This document shows positions 1 to 6,687 of a DNA stretch of 6,755 bases, piece after piece (the stretch's first letter is position 1; each line of letters begins with the position of its first letter). The translations under genes and the position numbers were made by a program. Origin of the DNA: NIOZ-UU13 sp032250555 (GTDB lineage: Bacteria > Planctomycetota > Phycisphaerae > Sedimentisphaerales > Anaerobacaceae); assembly GCA_032250555.1 (NCBI GenBank), contig JAVVFI010000313.1, forward strand, positions 1 to 6,755, read 5' to 3'. A model generated the notes under the pieces. It was not told where the DNA came from, searched no databases, and worked only from the letters and a program-made list of their open reading frames with translations.

Positions 1-2
1 GG

Positions 3-425
3 GATGGAAACCTGTCTGAACATTTCAAACAACAGGTACGCCAGTCAGGATTAACTGACAAGTTCAAATTCACCGGTCTATTGCCGCCGAGCCAGATACC
101 TCTTGCCATACAATCATCCGACATACTTGTTCACTGTTCCCTGAGGGAGGGTCTTGCGCGCACACTGCCGCAGGCAATGCTTTGCAGCAGGCCGGTCATA
201 TCGTTCGACGTTGACGGCGCAAAAGAAGTGGTAAATGAAAACACAGGCCGGCTTATTGAACCCAAAAATATCGAGCAATTAACAAAGGCCTGTGCAGAGC
301 TGATTGAAGATGAGGACTTGAGAAAGAAACTCGGCGAGAACGGCAGGAATTCCGTAAAAGAAAAATTCGCACCGGAAACAATGGTAGATACTATCGAAGC
401 GGTCTATAAAAAACTCCTGAAGTAG
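3..425 (+). CDS. Glycosyltransferase, GT4-type C-terminal domain (5' partial)
   Basis: Only the last 140 residues are in the window. The frame is open from base 3 and begins DGN-LSEHF, which resembles the 'GdG' turn that opens the nucleotide-sugar-binding half of GT-B enzymes, so the TTG at 81 is an internal codon and not the start. Visible family marks are FTGLLP (residues 23-28), the SDILVHCSLREGL segment (39-51) and PVISFDVDGAKEVV, followed by a typical C-terminal helix region (EDEDLRKKLGENGR). Such enzymes transfer a sugar from an activated donor to lipid, polysaccharide or another acceptor at the cytoplasmic side; the acceptor cannot be inferred. The E-x7-E donor motif reads E49 to Q57 here, so the second Glu is Gln. 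The gene ends with tandem stops (TAG TAA). A DUF3795 gene follows after 40 bases. The family call is secure, the substrate is unknown. Confidence 0.9.
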   Translation, partial: DGNLSEHFKQQVRQSGLTDKFKFTGLLPPSQIPLAIQSSDILVHCSLREGLARTLPQAMLCSRPVISFDVDGAKEVVNENTGRLIEPKNIEQLTKACAELIEDEDLRKKLGENGRNSVKEKFAPETMVDTIEAVYKKLLK

Positions 426-465
426 TAAACATAAAAAATTACCTTTATGACAAGGGAGTAAAAAA

Positions 466-825
466 ATGAACGAGCCAATTGGTTATTGCGGCCTGAATTG
501 TCAAGGCTGTCCAATCTACCTGGCAACGAGGGAAAAGGACAAAGAGAAACAATATAAAATGAGAGTTGAAATCGCTCAACAAATTAAAGAGCATTACGGC
601 CAGGAATATAAGGCGGAGGAGATATCTGACTGCGATGGATGTAAGGCTGAAGGCGGAAAATTATTCTCGGGAAGTCATAACTGCTATATGAGAAAGTGTG
701 CAAGTCGAAAGAATATCGAAAATTGTGCATATTGCGATGAGTATCCCTGCGAAGAGCTTGAGAAATTGTTTACCACCGATCCGGACGCCAGGAAAAGATT
801 AGATGCTATTAAAAATTCAATATAA
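466..825 (+). CDS. DUF3795 family cysteine-rich protein
   Basis: This is a 119-residue protein with ten cysteines: C8, C12, C15 near the N-terminus, C56 and C59, C73 and C78, and C87, C90, C95. The opening YCGLNCQGCPIY, the central CDGCK and the closing NCAYCDEYPCEEL are the hallmarks of DUF3795, a family found mostly in anaerobic bacteria and archaea whose biochemical role is not established. The spaced Cys pairs suggest binding of zinc or an iron-sulfur cluster; this is inference. It has no signal peptide or membrane segment, so it should be cytosolic. The ATG is preceded by AGGGAG at 453-458 with a 7-base spacer, which fixes the start. It lies between a glycosyltransferase and yjbQ with short gaps, and nothing in that context explains its job. 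Its length is normal for the family, so it appears intact. Confidence 0.88.
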   Translation: MNEPIGYCGLNCQGCPIYLATREKDKEKQYKMRVEIAQQIKEHYGQEYKAEEISDCDGCKAEGGKLFSGSHNCYMRKCASRKNIENCAYCDEYPCEELEKLFTTDPDARKRLDAIKNSI

Positions 826-840
826 GGGATTCATAATCCT
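826..840 (+). repeat. Small hairpin between the DUF3795 gene and yjbQ
   Basis: GGGATT and AATCCT around a CAT triloop can form a 6-bp stem (outermost pair G-U) directly after the DUF3795 stop codon. No T-run follows, so it does not look like an intrinsic terminator. It could be a weak mRNA-processing or stability element, or chance. Confidence 0.3.
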
Positions 841-885
841 GGTAATGAATCTATAATTGCCGCATCTATACAGGAGATTTGTATT

Positions 886-1302
886 ATGAAGACATTGACA
901 AAAGAAATCTGGATGGACATACCACAGCGGCGGGCGATTGTATCTATACATAATGAAGTAGAGAGGCTTGTTGATAAAAGCGGCGTCCAGGAAGGCCTTG
1001 TACTCGTTAACGCAATGCACATAACGGCATCGGTATTTATCAACGATAACGAATCGGGGCTTCATCACGATTACGAACTCTGGCTGGAAAAGCTCGCCCC
1101 TGAGAAACCCCACAGCCAATACAAACATAACGGCTATGAGGACAATGCAGATGCTCATCTGAAACGGCAAATAATGGGGCGTGAGGTCGTCGTCGCAATT
1201 ACAAACGGAAAACTCCATCTCGGGCCATGGGAGCACATCTTCTACTTCGAATTTGACGGCAAACGCAAAAAACGTCTTTTAGTAAAAATCATCGGTGAAT
1301 AA
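886..1302 (+). CDS. yjbQ: YjbQ / UPF0047 family protein (secondary thiamine-phosphate synthase family)
   Basis: This 138-residue protein is a full-length UPF0047 member. The conserved core is visible in order: NAMHITASVFIND (42-54), ESGLHHDYELWLEKLAP (56-72), YKHNG (79-83), NADAHLKRQIMGREV (87-101), NGKLHLGPWEHIFYFEFDG (107-125) and a basic end, KRKKRLLVKIIGE. H45, H81 and H91 are the conserved histidines proposed to form the metal or active site. The family is a compact beta-sandwich that forms trimers. E. coli YjbQ shows weak thiamine-phosphate synthase activity, which gave the family its database name, but the physiological reaction is not known. No thiamine gene or riboswitch is near, so a thiamine role is not supported by context. 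AGGAG at 872-876 with a 9-base spacer supports the ATG. The TAA stop is followed immediately, in the same frame, by the exporter coding sequence. Confidence 0.93.
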   Translation: MKTLTKEIWMDIPQRRAIVSIHNEVERLVDKSGVQEGLVLVNAMHITASVFINDNESGLHHDYELWLEKLAPEKPHSQYKHNGYEDNADAHLKRQIMGREVVVAITNGKLHLGPWEHIFYFEFDGKRKKRLLVKIIGE

Positions 1303-1311
1303 GTTGGTGAC

Positions 1312-1938
1312 CTGCTGGAACTGATACTTTTTTTAATTGAGGTTATTGTAATATCGCTATCCGGCGTGATGGCGCCGGGGCCGGTGACGGCGGCGGCGAT
1401 TGGGATGGGTACACGTTCGCGTTACGCCGGCATGTTTTTAGCTATCGGGCATGGCATTGTCGAGTTTCCACTGATGGTGCTGATAGTGTTGGGTCTGGGC
1501 CGAATACTAAAACTTCCCACCGCGCAAATAATCATCGGTTTGGCAGGCGGAACTTTTTTGCTGATAATGGCAATTCAAATGCTCAAGAGTCTGCGAGCAG
1601 CAGAAGAACAACAAACCAAAGTTACCAAAAGTACGCCGGTATTGACAGGGATAATACTATCGGCAAGTAATCCGTATTTTCTTGTCTGGTGGGCGACCGT
1701 CGGATTAACTCTTGCAACCACTGCTACCGGAATAGGGATATGGGCCTTTGTGATATTCGCAATCGTTCATTGGCTGTGCGATTTTATCTGGCTGACTGCT
1801 TTATCGTGGGCGAGTTTCAAAGGATCGGTATTGCTTGGCCCGCGAGGAATGCGGATAGTGCTGATTATTTGTGCTGCGGCACTATTTTTCTTCGGCCTGT
1901 TCTTTATTTACAATGCCCTCATGATTTTGCTTAAGTAA
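1312..1938 (+). CDS. LysE/RhtB-type amino-acid exporter family membrane protein, start codon uncertain
   Basis: This is a small hydrophobic LysE-superfamily protein, 208 residues if read from CTG 1312, the family's usual length. Six membrane segments are visible: about 4-24 (ending SLSGVMAPGP, the family's N-terminal PGP motif at 22-24), 37-65, 71-91, 108-137 (with SNPYFLVWW, 119-127), 142-170 and 179-206. A charged linker (RAAEEQQTKVTKS) separates segments three and four. Members export amino acids or related metabolites across the inner membrane by a proton-coupled mechanism; the substrate here is unknown. The only ordinary start codons are GTG 1366 and ATG 1369, which would delete most of the first helix. 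The helix-coding sequence continues upstream in frame to the yjbQ TAA at 1300-1302 with no ATG, GTG or TTG. CTG 1312, 1315 or 1321 could serve, with GGTGA at 1294-1298 or 1306-1310 as weak ribosome binding sites. The family is secure, the start is not. The 3' end overlaps yihY by 57 bases. Confidence 0.85.
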   Translation: MLELILFLIEVIVISLSGVMAPGPVTAAAIGMGTRSRYAGMFLAIGHGIVEFPLMVLIVLGLGRILKLPTAQIIIGLAGGTFLLIMAIQMLKSLRAAEEQQTKVTKSTPVLTGIILSASNPYFLVWWATVGLTLATTATGIGIWAFVIFAIVHWLCDFIWLTALSWASFKGSVLLGPRGMRIVLIICAAALFFFGLFFIYNALMILLK

Positions 1939-3276
1939 TTGTTCGCTATCTTGTTCGACATTGAGAACTTGTTTCAGACTGTATTGAGCAAGGGTATTCC
2001 GCTGAGTTTTGTTTATCTGCTCAAGAACCTGCGGCTGATCGGGTGCCGATTGTGCAAAACCCGCTGCGGATACGGCTTCGGCGATATCGGACAACCTGAT
2101 ATTTTCCGGGTCTTTTACAGGCAGGAAACCAACTGTTGGCTCGGAAGTTTTTGCTATCAGTCCTCGTCTGACGAGATGATCCAGAATTTTTTCTCCGAAC
2201 TCAGGAGGAACATCTAACTTACTGCATATAACCTCCGGCGAAACAGGCGCCCGATTCTTCACGAAAGCAAGGGCTATCTCTCTGACGATGTTTATTGCGG
2301 TATTGTCGTTTGCCATGAAATATTCTTCGGTTTGTTTGGCAGCGGCAATCTCAGCGGCGTCGAGACTCCTGAGGTGCTGAGTGGTAAAGGTCAACTGCAG
2401 GCCGAACAGCACTGTGAGCCAGGTGATATAAATCCAGAGCACCGTCATTGGGACCAGGGCCATTACACCATATACTGTGCTGTACAATTTCAATTCCGTG
2501 ATACCGTATCCGAAGGCACTTTTGGCAGCTATCCAGACCAATGCCGCTACCGCGGCGCCCCAGATGGCAGCTTTTGCCTTAACCTTAGTATTCGGTAAAA
2601 CGAAGTACAGAAAGAAAAACGCCACAATCGCGACAATATAAGAGACCAACGTCGGAGCAATATAAGTTAACAGGGTTTTTTGTAACTTTGCCAAAGTATT
2701 ATATTGAGCGATGGTGTACACGCCCAGGCCAAGCAGCAGCGGTCCAAGGGTCAGTATAGCCCAATAGTTGATTATTCGATTCAGAAAATTCCTTCCCCTC
2801 GGAACGTGCCAGATGTTGTTGAAGGTTCTTTCTATTGTTGACAGCAGAGCCAGGGCCGCCCAGATAACAATCGCCACACTAAATAGTGTGATAGAGCCTT
2901 TGTTTACCCCTGTGAAGAATTTGCCGACTATTGCATCGAGGTGCTCTGTAAGGGTTATAGTTTCCTGGGTGTCTTCGGTTCCCGCAGCGGGACTCTCGAA
3001 GGCTGTTAAGTTGGCTTGGTCGTAAACGAATTTTTTCAGTTTTTCGCCGATATCGCTTGAGGTCGGAAAGAGTTGGAATATCAAAAGCGTTACGATAGCC
3101 AGAGGCACAATTCCGAAAACTGTATGATACGACAGGGCGGCCGCCTGGCGGCCTGCATGGTTTTTCTCCAGCAGCCTGATACAATGAGACCACAGTTTAA
3201 TCTGAAAGACCGCAAACCGCCCGGCTTTGCCAAGCTGAGTCGTCGGCGTGGTTAAAAGCTTCTTAAGCGTTAACAT
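1882..3276 (-). CDS. yihY: YihY/UPF0761 (BrkB-type) inner-membrane protein with winged-helix-like C-terminal extension
   Basis: This 464-residue protein belongs to the YihY/BrkB family, once misnamed ribonuclease BN. The membrane domain covers about residues 45-300. It starts with AAALSYHTVFGIVPL (45-59) in the first helix, has an acidic loop of about 55 residues after it (71-125), then the E149-x3-N153-x-IW156 stretch with R160 and R162, NYWAILTLGPLL, and the late STVYGVMALVPMTVLWIY segment. All are family hallmarks. From about residue 317 a soluble tail follows; 325-405 (VREIALAFVKN, VICSKLDVP, ILDHLVRRGLI) reads as a winged helix, and the last 60 residues are Gln-rich and charged. E. coli YihY is only about 290 residues, so the tail is an addition. 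The family's activity is unproven, but the paralogue YhjD has been linked genetically to lipid A precursor export. ATG 3276 is preferred over an upstream TTG at 3312 because GAAAGGG (3284-3290) sits 7 bases before it. It lies 123 bases downstream of the AsmA-like gene. Confidence 0.9.
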   Translation of the reverse strand: MLTLKKLLTTPTTQLGKAGRFAVFQIKLWSHCIRLLEKNHAGRQAAALSYHTVFGIVPLAIVTLLIFQLFPTSSDIGEKLKKFVYDQANLTAFESPAAGTEDTQETITLTEHLDAIVGKFFTGVNKGSITLFSVAIVIWAALALLSTIERTFNNIWHVPRGRNFLNRIINYWAILTLGPLLLGLGVYTIAQYNTLAKLQKTLLTYIAPTLVSYIVAIVAFFFLYFVLPNTKVKAKAAIWGAAVAALVWIAAKSAFGYGITELKLYSTVYGVMALVPMTVLWIYITWLTVLFGLQLTFTTQHLRSLDAAEIAAAKQTEEYFMANDNTAINIVREIALAFVKNRAPVSPEVICSKLDVPPEFGEKILDHLVRRGLIAKTSEPTVGFLPVKDPENIRLSDIAEAVSAAGFAQSAPDQPQVLEQINKTQRNTLAQYSLKQVLNVEQDSEQLLKQNHEGIVNKEQAEEK

Positions 3277-3279
3277 ACT

Positions 3280-3304
3280 TATACCCTTTCTATTCAGGGT
3301 TATA
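3280..3304 (-). repeat. Inverted repeat overlapping the yihY ribosome binding site
   Basis: In the yihY leader ACCCT and AGGGT flank an 8-base loop and can be extended by three A-T pairs (TAT/ATA) past a single bulged base. The right arm contains the AGGG of the ribosome binding site, so folding of the mRNA would partly hide it. The stem is short and may be chance. Confidence 0.35.
3284..3290 (-). promoter_or_regulatory. Ribosome binding site that decides the yihY start
   Basis: On the minus strand GAAAGGG lies 7 bases before ATG 3274-3276. The in-frame TTG at 3310-3312 would add 12 residues but has no comparable site, which argues for the shorter protein. Confidence 0.6.
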
Positions 3305-3399
3305 TCGGTCAATTCAGGGGGGAACCTGCGGGAAAACAGCAGACTAAATGAAGAATATTGGCAACTTTGGAATTGTTACGATTTACTAATTTTTCGATG

Positions 3400-6300
3400 T
3401 TATTTTAATAATTGTTCAAGAAGATTCGGCAATTGCTTCTCCAGTTGTTGCAGTAACTGGCCCTCAAGGAGTTTGCCAACATCAAGTTCGGGCTTATCGA
3501 CAGTACCCCTGAGTGGTACTTTAATCCTTTGGCTGGTTGTTGCCTGGCCGACTCTTACCGTTCTGCCGTCGGCGGTATAGGGTAAAGTTACGGTCATATC
3601 CAGGCTCTTATCAAGCCCGATAACACCTTTGAAATTGACGGGATTGTCACCGATATCCATCTGCATATCATCATATCTGAGAAATCCATCCCGCAAGACG
3701 AACTTCGTAGGATGGATAGTAATAACCGCATCGCGGGCACTGGTACCGCCGGCTGAAAAAATCGTGCTGAGTAAACCTGAGGCCTGCATGCGCAATTGGT
3801 CCATTGAAACCGTACCAGCAACTTCAACTTGATTTTTGGCGGCAGCATCGAGCGGAATAGTGAGCTGTTCACAATTAAAAGAAGCAATGCCGCTGGCGTT
3901 GACGGCATCTGCGAAAATTGGATTGAGGTACATCAGTAGCTTTTTTGTAGTCTGGTCGTTGATTTTTATATTCTTCATTAGCTGGAGAGGTTCGGCCATT
4001 TTCAATTGAGCTGGCTTTTGGTTGAAATCCACCTGACCGGCAAAACTAAACAGGCCTTCGTTGACAGTAGTCTCAAACGGTTTAATTTTGAGCAGGCCGT
4101 TACGTATTTGAATATCTACGTCGGTTGGGCCAAAATCCAATCCCATATAACCGGCCTGTCCAAATCCCAGTTTAGCATCTGCGGTAAGATTAGCCATGAG
4201 TTTGTCAGGCTCCTCGGTAGCATATTCACTGAGGAAACTGACAGAATCTTTCCTCTGTCCCTTAAGTGTCAGACCTTCCGGAAGAAACGGTGCAGTGAAA
4301 ACACTGAGTGCCGCCCAGTCATACTCTAATTCCGCCTGTCCGGTCAATTTAGTTTTACCGGAATTATTAAGCTTATTAAATTCTCCCTTACGGATTTTAA
4401 TCTGGGGAGTATCAAATTCTAATTTTTTAATATTAATAGTTTTTTCTTTCGGATTAATCTCAGCATCCAAAACAAGTAAAGCTTCATTGGCATCAAAAGG
4501 CTTCTCTCCGGGATAAACAAACTTTAGGTCTTGAATCTTTGTCGAGTCGGTTTTTACTTTGTAGATTTCTTTTTCCGAGTTTATGGAGATTTTAGATTCG
4601 GCGATTCCGGCAAGCTGTGTTTCTTTAGGTAAAGAAGCAAATAAAACCGCAAATGGCTTCACTTTTTCAAGGTCAACCTTCTTAGCTGATATATCCATAC
4701 TCACAGGTACTTGCGTATTTCCACCGAGTGGAAAAATGCCCCGGTTTATATTGATTTGGCCCAGGCTCGCATTTGCTTCAATTGAATTAAAGGTCAGCAC
4801 CTGAGTCTTTCTGTCCACAGCAAAAGCAAATTTGATATCCGCCCCCGGTTCTTGCGCTGTTGTACCATCCTTTGCAGATATGCTAAGATTTTTAATCTGT
4901 GACGCACCGCTTCCCGTTATCTCGCTTTTATTAACCAATAAAGTGCCCTGCTCAAAAACCTCGCCGGCAATTTCGTATTGACCTAAATCTACGAACTGGC
5001 CGAATTCCGATTGCAGCTTTTTCAGGTCAACATAACCGTCATATTTAAGCTGTTCAAGAAATCCGCTGGCATTAATTTTTGCAAACGAAGCTGTTACATC
5101 GAGTTCATCGAAACGTATTTTCTTCTTATCGGTTGAAATCTGAAGCTTGCCTGTAACCGGCTGAGAAAGAGCAAGCTTTTTGTCTTCAATGGTGCCTGTC
5201 AATTCTTTGAGATTAACCTGTCCATTAAGTTTGCCGCGATTTGCTGTAATATTTCCGCTTAATTTACCAGATGTAATCTTCATTTCCTCTTTGATACCAA
5301 ATGTGTGGGGCATTTGAGAAAGAGCTGCGGCGGCATCAAGTTCGAAATCAGCATTCAAGCTAACATCCGACTCGGACGTTAAAAAGTCGGACCAGGAACT
5401 AAACGTAGTGGGAACCATTCCGCCTGCCTGCGCAACGAGCCAATCACTATTGAACTGAAATTGTTCGATTTTTATCAGTTGCTGTTGGCTTTTAAGCTTC
5501 ACAGCAACATTCAATAGCTTCGTTTTCAGATTGTCGCCATTTAGCGCCGGTCCGGTTACATCCAGATTCTTTGCTTTGATTGAGCCGGTCAAATTTTCAA
5601 AGTTGCCATCTTTAATTACCGCGTTTATATCTGCTGAAACCATTCCTTTGACTTGAACATCTATTTTAGCCAATTCAAGAATCGAACCCAAAGATTCGAG
5701 ATCCAGATCATTAACTTCTACAATCAAATCACCGCTAGTACCTTTGAGAGACCAGCCTCTTATCGCCTTATCTGGTGTAATTTTGCCTTCCGCATGAATT
5801 TGTGACTTCTCACCATTGCTGTTAGCCACTGCCAGGTTGATATCAAAATCTGTTTGCCTGCCGGGCGGCCGCAGACTCAGTTTTGAGTTTATCTGAGAAA
5901 GTTCAACGGTTTTGGCTTTCGAATCTGTCAACTTAAAATTGCCGTCGTTAACGGCTACATCCATAACAAGGGCAAGATATCCGGCTTTGGCGGGATTCGA
6001 CTTGGATACGCCCACAGACCCACTCTCACTTACAGGTTGATCTTTCAGATTTATGCTTATCTTCGGCTGGTCAATTGTTGTTTGTCCGAAGGAAAGGTTG
6101 CCGGTTAAAATTGAACCATAGCGGGGCTTTGTGGTGATTTGCTTTACCTGGACAGAAATTGTCTCTGCATTATCGGCGAAACTAAGTCCTGCAATACTGA
6201 TCCCCTTGAACCAGCCCATTGAAAGACCGGCGAAATCTATCCGGCCGTCAATTGAATTGTTGATTTTACCTGATATGTAACGATTGCCTCCCTTGGAGGA

Positions 6301-6426
6301 AATGAAAGCAGGTACAAGCAAAAAAGCCAGAACAATCAGAATAACGATAAATATCAAAATAAGCTTGATTATCTTCGTAGCGGACTTTTTGGGCGGTTTA
6401 GCTTTTGATATCTTTTCAACCGACAT
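3400..6426 (-). CDS. AsmA-like large envelope protein with a single N-terminal membrane anchor
   Basis: This 1,008-residue protein begins with a Lys-rich cytosolic leader (KAKPPKKSATK), one membrane helix at about residues 19-42 and then a long extracytoplasmic body. The body is made of alternating short beta-strands with repeated patterns such as SGNITANRGKLNGQVNLKEL and FLRYDDMQMDIGDNPVNFKG (from residue 915), typical of the AsmA/YhdP/TamB-like group. These proteins form long beta-groove rods that bridge inner and outer membranes and are thought to carry phospholipids outward. Substrate and outer-membrane contact here are inferred from the family. The protein ends in a Leu/Gln-rich amphipathic helix (985-1008). 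ATG 6426 is chosen over GTG 6429 because GGGGGA at 6435-6440 lies 8 bases before it. The gene is followed by yihY on the same strand, 123 bases away. I cannot assign it to a named subfamily; a cell-surface adhesin or other beta-rich protein is less likely because of the anchor and C-terminal pattern. Confidence 0.85.
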   Translation of the reverse strand: MSVEKISKAKPPKKSATKIIKLILIFIVILIVLAFLLVPAFISSKGGNRYISGKINNSIDGRIDFAGLSMGWFKGISIAGLSFADNAETISVQVKQITTKPRYGSILTGNLSFGQTTIDQPKISINLKDQPVSESGSVGVSKSNPAKAGYLALVMDVAVNDGNFKLTDSKAKTVELSQINSKLSLRPPGRQTDFDINLAVANSNGEKSQIHAEGKITPDKAIRGWSLKGTSGDLIVEVNDLDLESLGSILELAKIDVQVKGMVSADINAVIKDGNFENLTGSIKAKNLDVTGPALNGDNLKTKLLNVAVKLKSQQQLIKIEQFQFNSDWLVAQAGGMVPTTFSSWSDFLTSESDVSLNADFELDAAAALSQMPHTFGIKEEMKITSGKLSGNITANRGKLNGQVNLKELTGTIEDKKLALSQPVTGKLQISTDKKKIRFDELDVTASFAKINASGFLEQLKYDGYVDLKKLQSEFGQFVDLGQYEIAGEVFEQGTLLVNKSEITGSGASQIKNLSISAKDGTTAQEPGADIKFAFAVDRKTQVLTFNSIEANASLGQININRGIFPLGGNTQVPVSMDISAKKVDLEKVKPFAVLFASLPKETQLAGIAESKISINSEKEIYKVKTDSTKIQDLKFVYPGEKPFDANEALLVLDAEINPKEKTINIKKLEFDTPQIKIRKGEFNKLNNSGKTKLTGQAELEYDWAALSVFTAPFLPEGLTLKGQRKDSVSFLSEYATEEPDKLMANLTADAKLGFGQAGYMGLDFGPTDVDIQIRNGLLKIKPFETTVNEGLFSFAGQVDFNQKPAQLKMAEPLQLMKNIKINDQTTKKLLMYLNPIFADAVNASGIASFNCEQLTIPLDAAAKNQVEVAGTVSMDQLRMQASGLLSTIFSAGGTSARDAVITIHPTKFVLRDGFLRYDDMQMDIGDNPVNFKGVIGLDKSLDMTVTLPYTADGRTVRVGQATTSQRIKVPLRGTVDKPELDVGKLLEGQLLQQLEKQLPNLLEQLLK

Positions 6427-6434
6427 CACTATGA

Positions 6435-6440
6435 TCCCCC
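6435..6440 (-). promoter_or_regulatory. Ribosome binding site of the AsmA-like gene
   Basis: GGGGGA on the minus strand is 8 bases before ATG 6424-6426 and 5 before the adjacent in-frame GTG 6427-6429. The spacing favours the ATG. Confidence 0.6.
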
Positions 6441-6467
6441 AAAATATGGTTGGTACACATCAGCACA

Positions 6468-6486
6468 AGGTATTTCAACAATACCT
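6468..6486. repeat. Perfect 7-bp inverted repeat upstream of the AsmA-like gene
   Basis: AGGTATT and AATACCT flank a 5-base loop (TCAAC). It lies about 40 bases before the start of the AsmA-like gene. It could be an operator or a leader hairpin. A second short palindrome, TTTTG-T-CAAAA, is at 6509-6519 and contains TTGACA on the minus strand, a perfect -35 box, but no good -10 box sits at the right distance, so I do not call a promoter. Confidence 0.5.
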
Positions 6487-6519
6487 CGCGCCGTTATGAG
6501 ATATGCACTTTTGTCAAAA

Positions 6520-6687
6520 CTAATCGAGTATTATTTCATCCGATTTATGTTTGATGAGTACGTCAACCTCATCGGAGTATTTCTTGGCAATATCATCAGC
6601 CTGCTTCTTGCCGTTTTTAAGGTCATCTTCGGTGATGAGTTTGTCTTTCTGCTCTTTTTTGGAGAAATTCTGGTTATATCTAAACGA
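6520..6687 (-). pseudogene. frr: Remnant of ribosome recycling factor, C-terminal end only
   Basis: On the minus strand the frame that ends at TAG 6520-6522 encodes KKEQKDKLITEDDLKNG, then QADDIAKKYSDEVDVLIKHK and SDEIILD. This matches the C-terminus of ribosome recycling factor (RRF): the KDK-x-I-[ST]-EDD motif is present, and the 33 residues after EDD equal the count in E. coli RRF. It corresponds to the last long helix of the three-helix domain I. RRF similarity is clear to about 6663 and fades by 6687; the frame meets a stop (TAG) at 6706-6708. No ATG, GTG or TTG occurs in the remaining frame, and the other two frames upstream do not continue RRF. About three quarters of the roughly 185-residue protein, including domain II and most of domain I, is missing, so it cannot work in ribosome recycling. 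A complete frr must exist elsewhere in the genome because the gene is essential in bacteria. A misassembly is the alternative explanation. Confidence 0.75.

Noticed and set aside
826..840. Intrinsic terminator after the DUF3795 gene
   Set aside because: The stem is only 6 bp with a triloop, low in GC and without a following T-run.
817..1236. 139-residue open frame on the minus strand opposite yjbQ
   Set aside because: It is fully antisense to a well-conserved yjbQ, has Cys/Tyr/Arg-rich composition without a recognisable domain and no ribosome binding site.
440..1938. A thiamine or metal-homeostasis operon around yjbQ
   Set aside because: No thiamine gene, riboswitch or metal transporter is visible, and the neighbours (DUF3795, LysE-type exporter) do not define a pathway.
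3277..3312. Longer yihY start at TTG 3312
   Set aside because: No ribosome binding site precedes it, and the added 12 residues do not resemble the family; ATG 3276 has a suitable site.
3248..3580. 110-residue plus-strand open frame over the yihY leader and the end of the AsmA-like gene
   Set aside because: It spans two minus-strand genes, is a Ser/Leu/Cys-rich mirror of their codons and matches no family.
6492..6517. Sigma-70 promoter for the AsmA-like gene with TTGACA at 6517-6512
   Set aside because: The -35 box is perfect, but the nearest -10-like sequence (CATAAC) is only 13 bases away, too close for a standard promoter.
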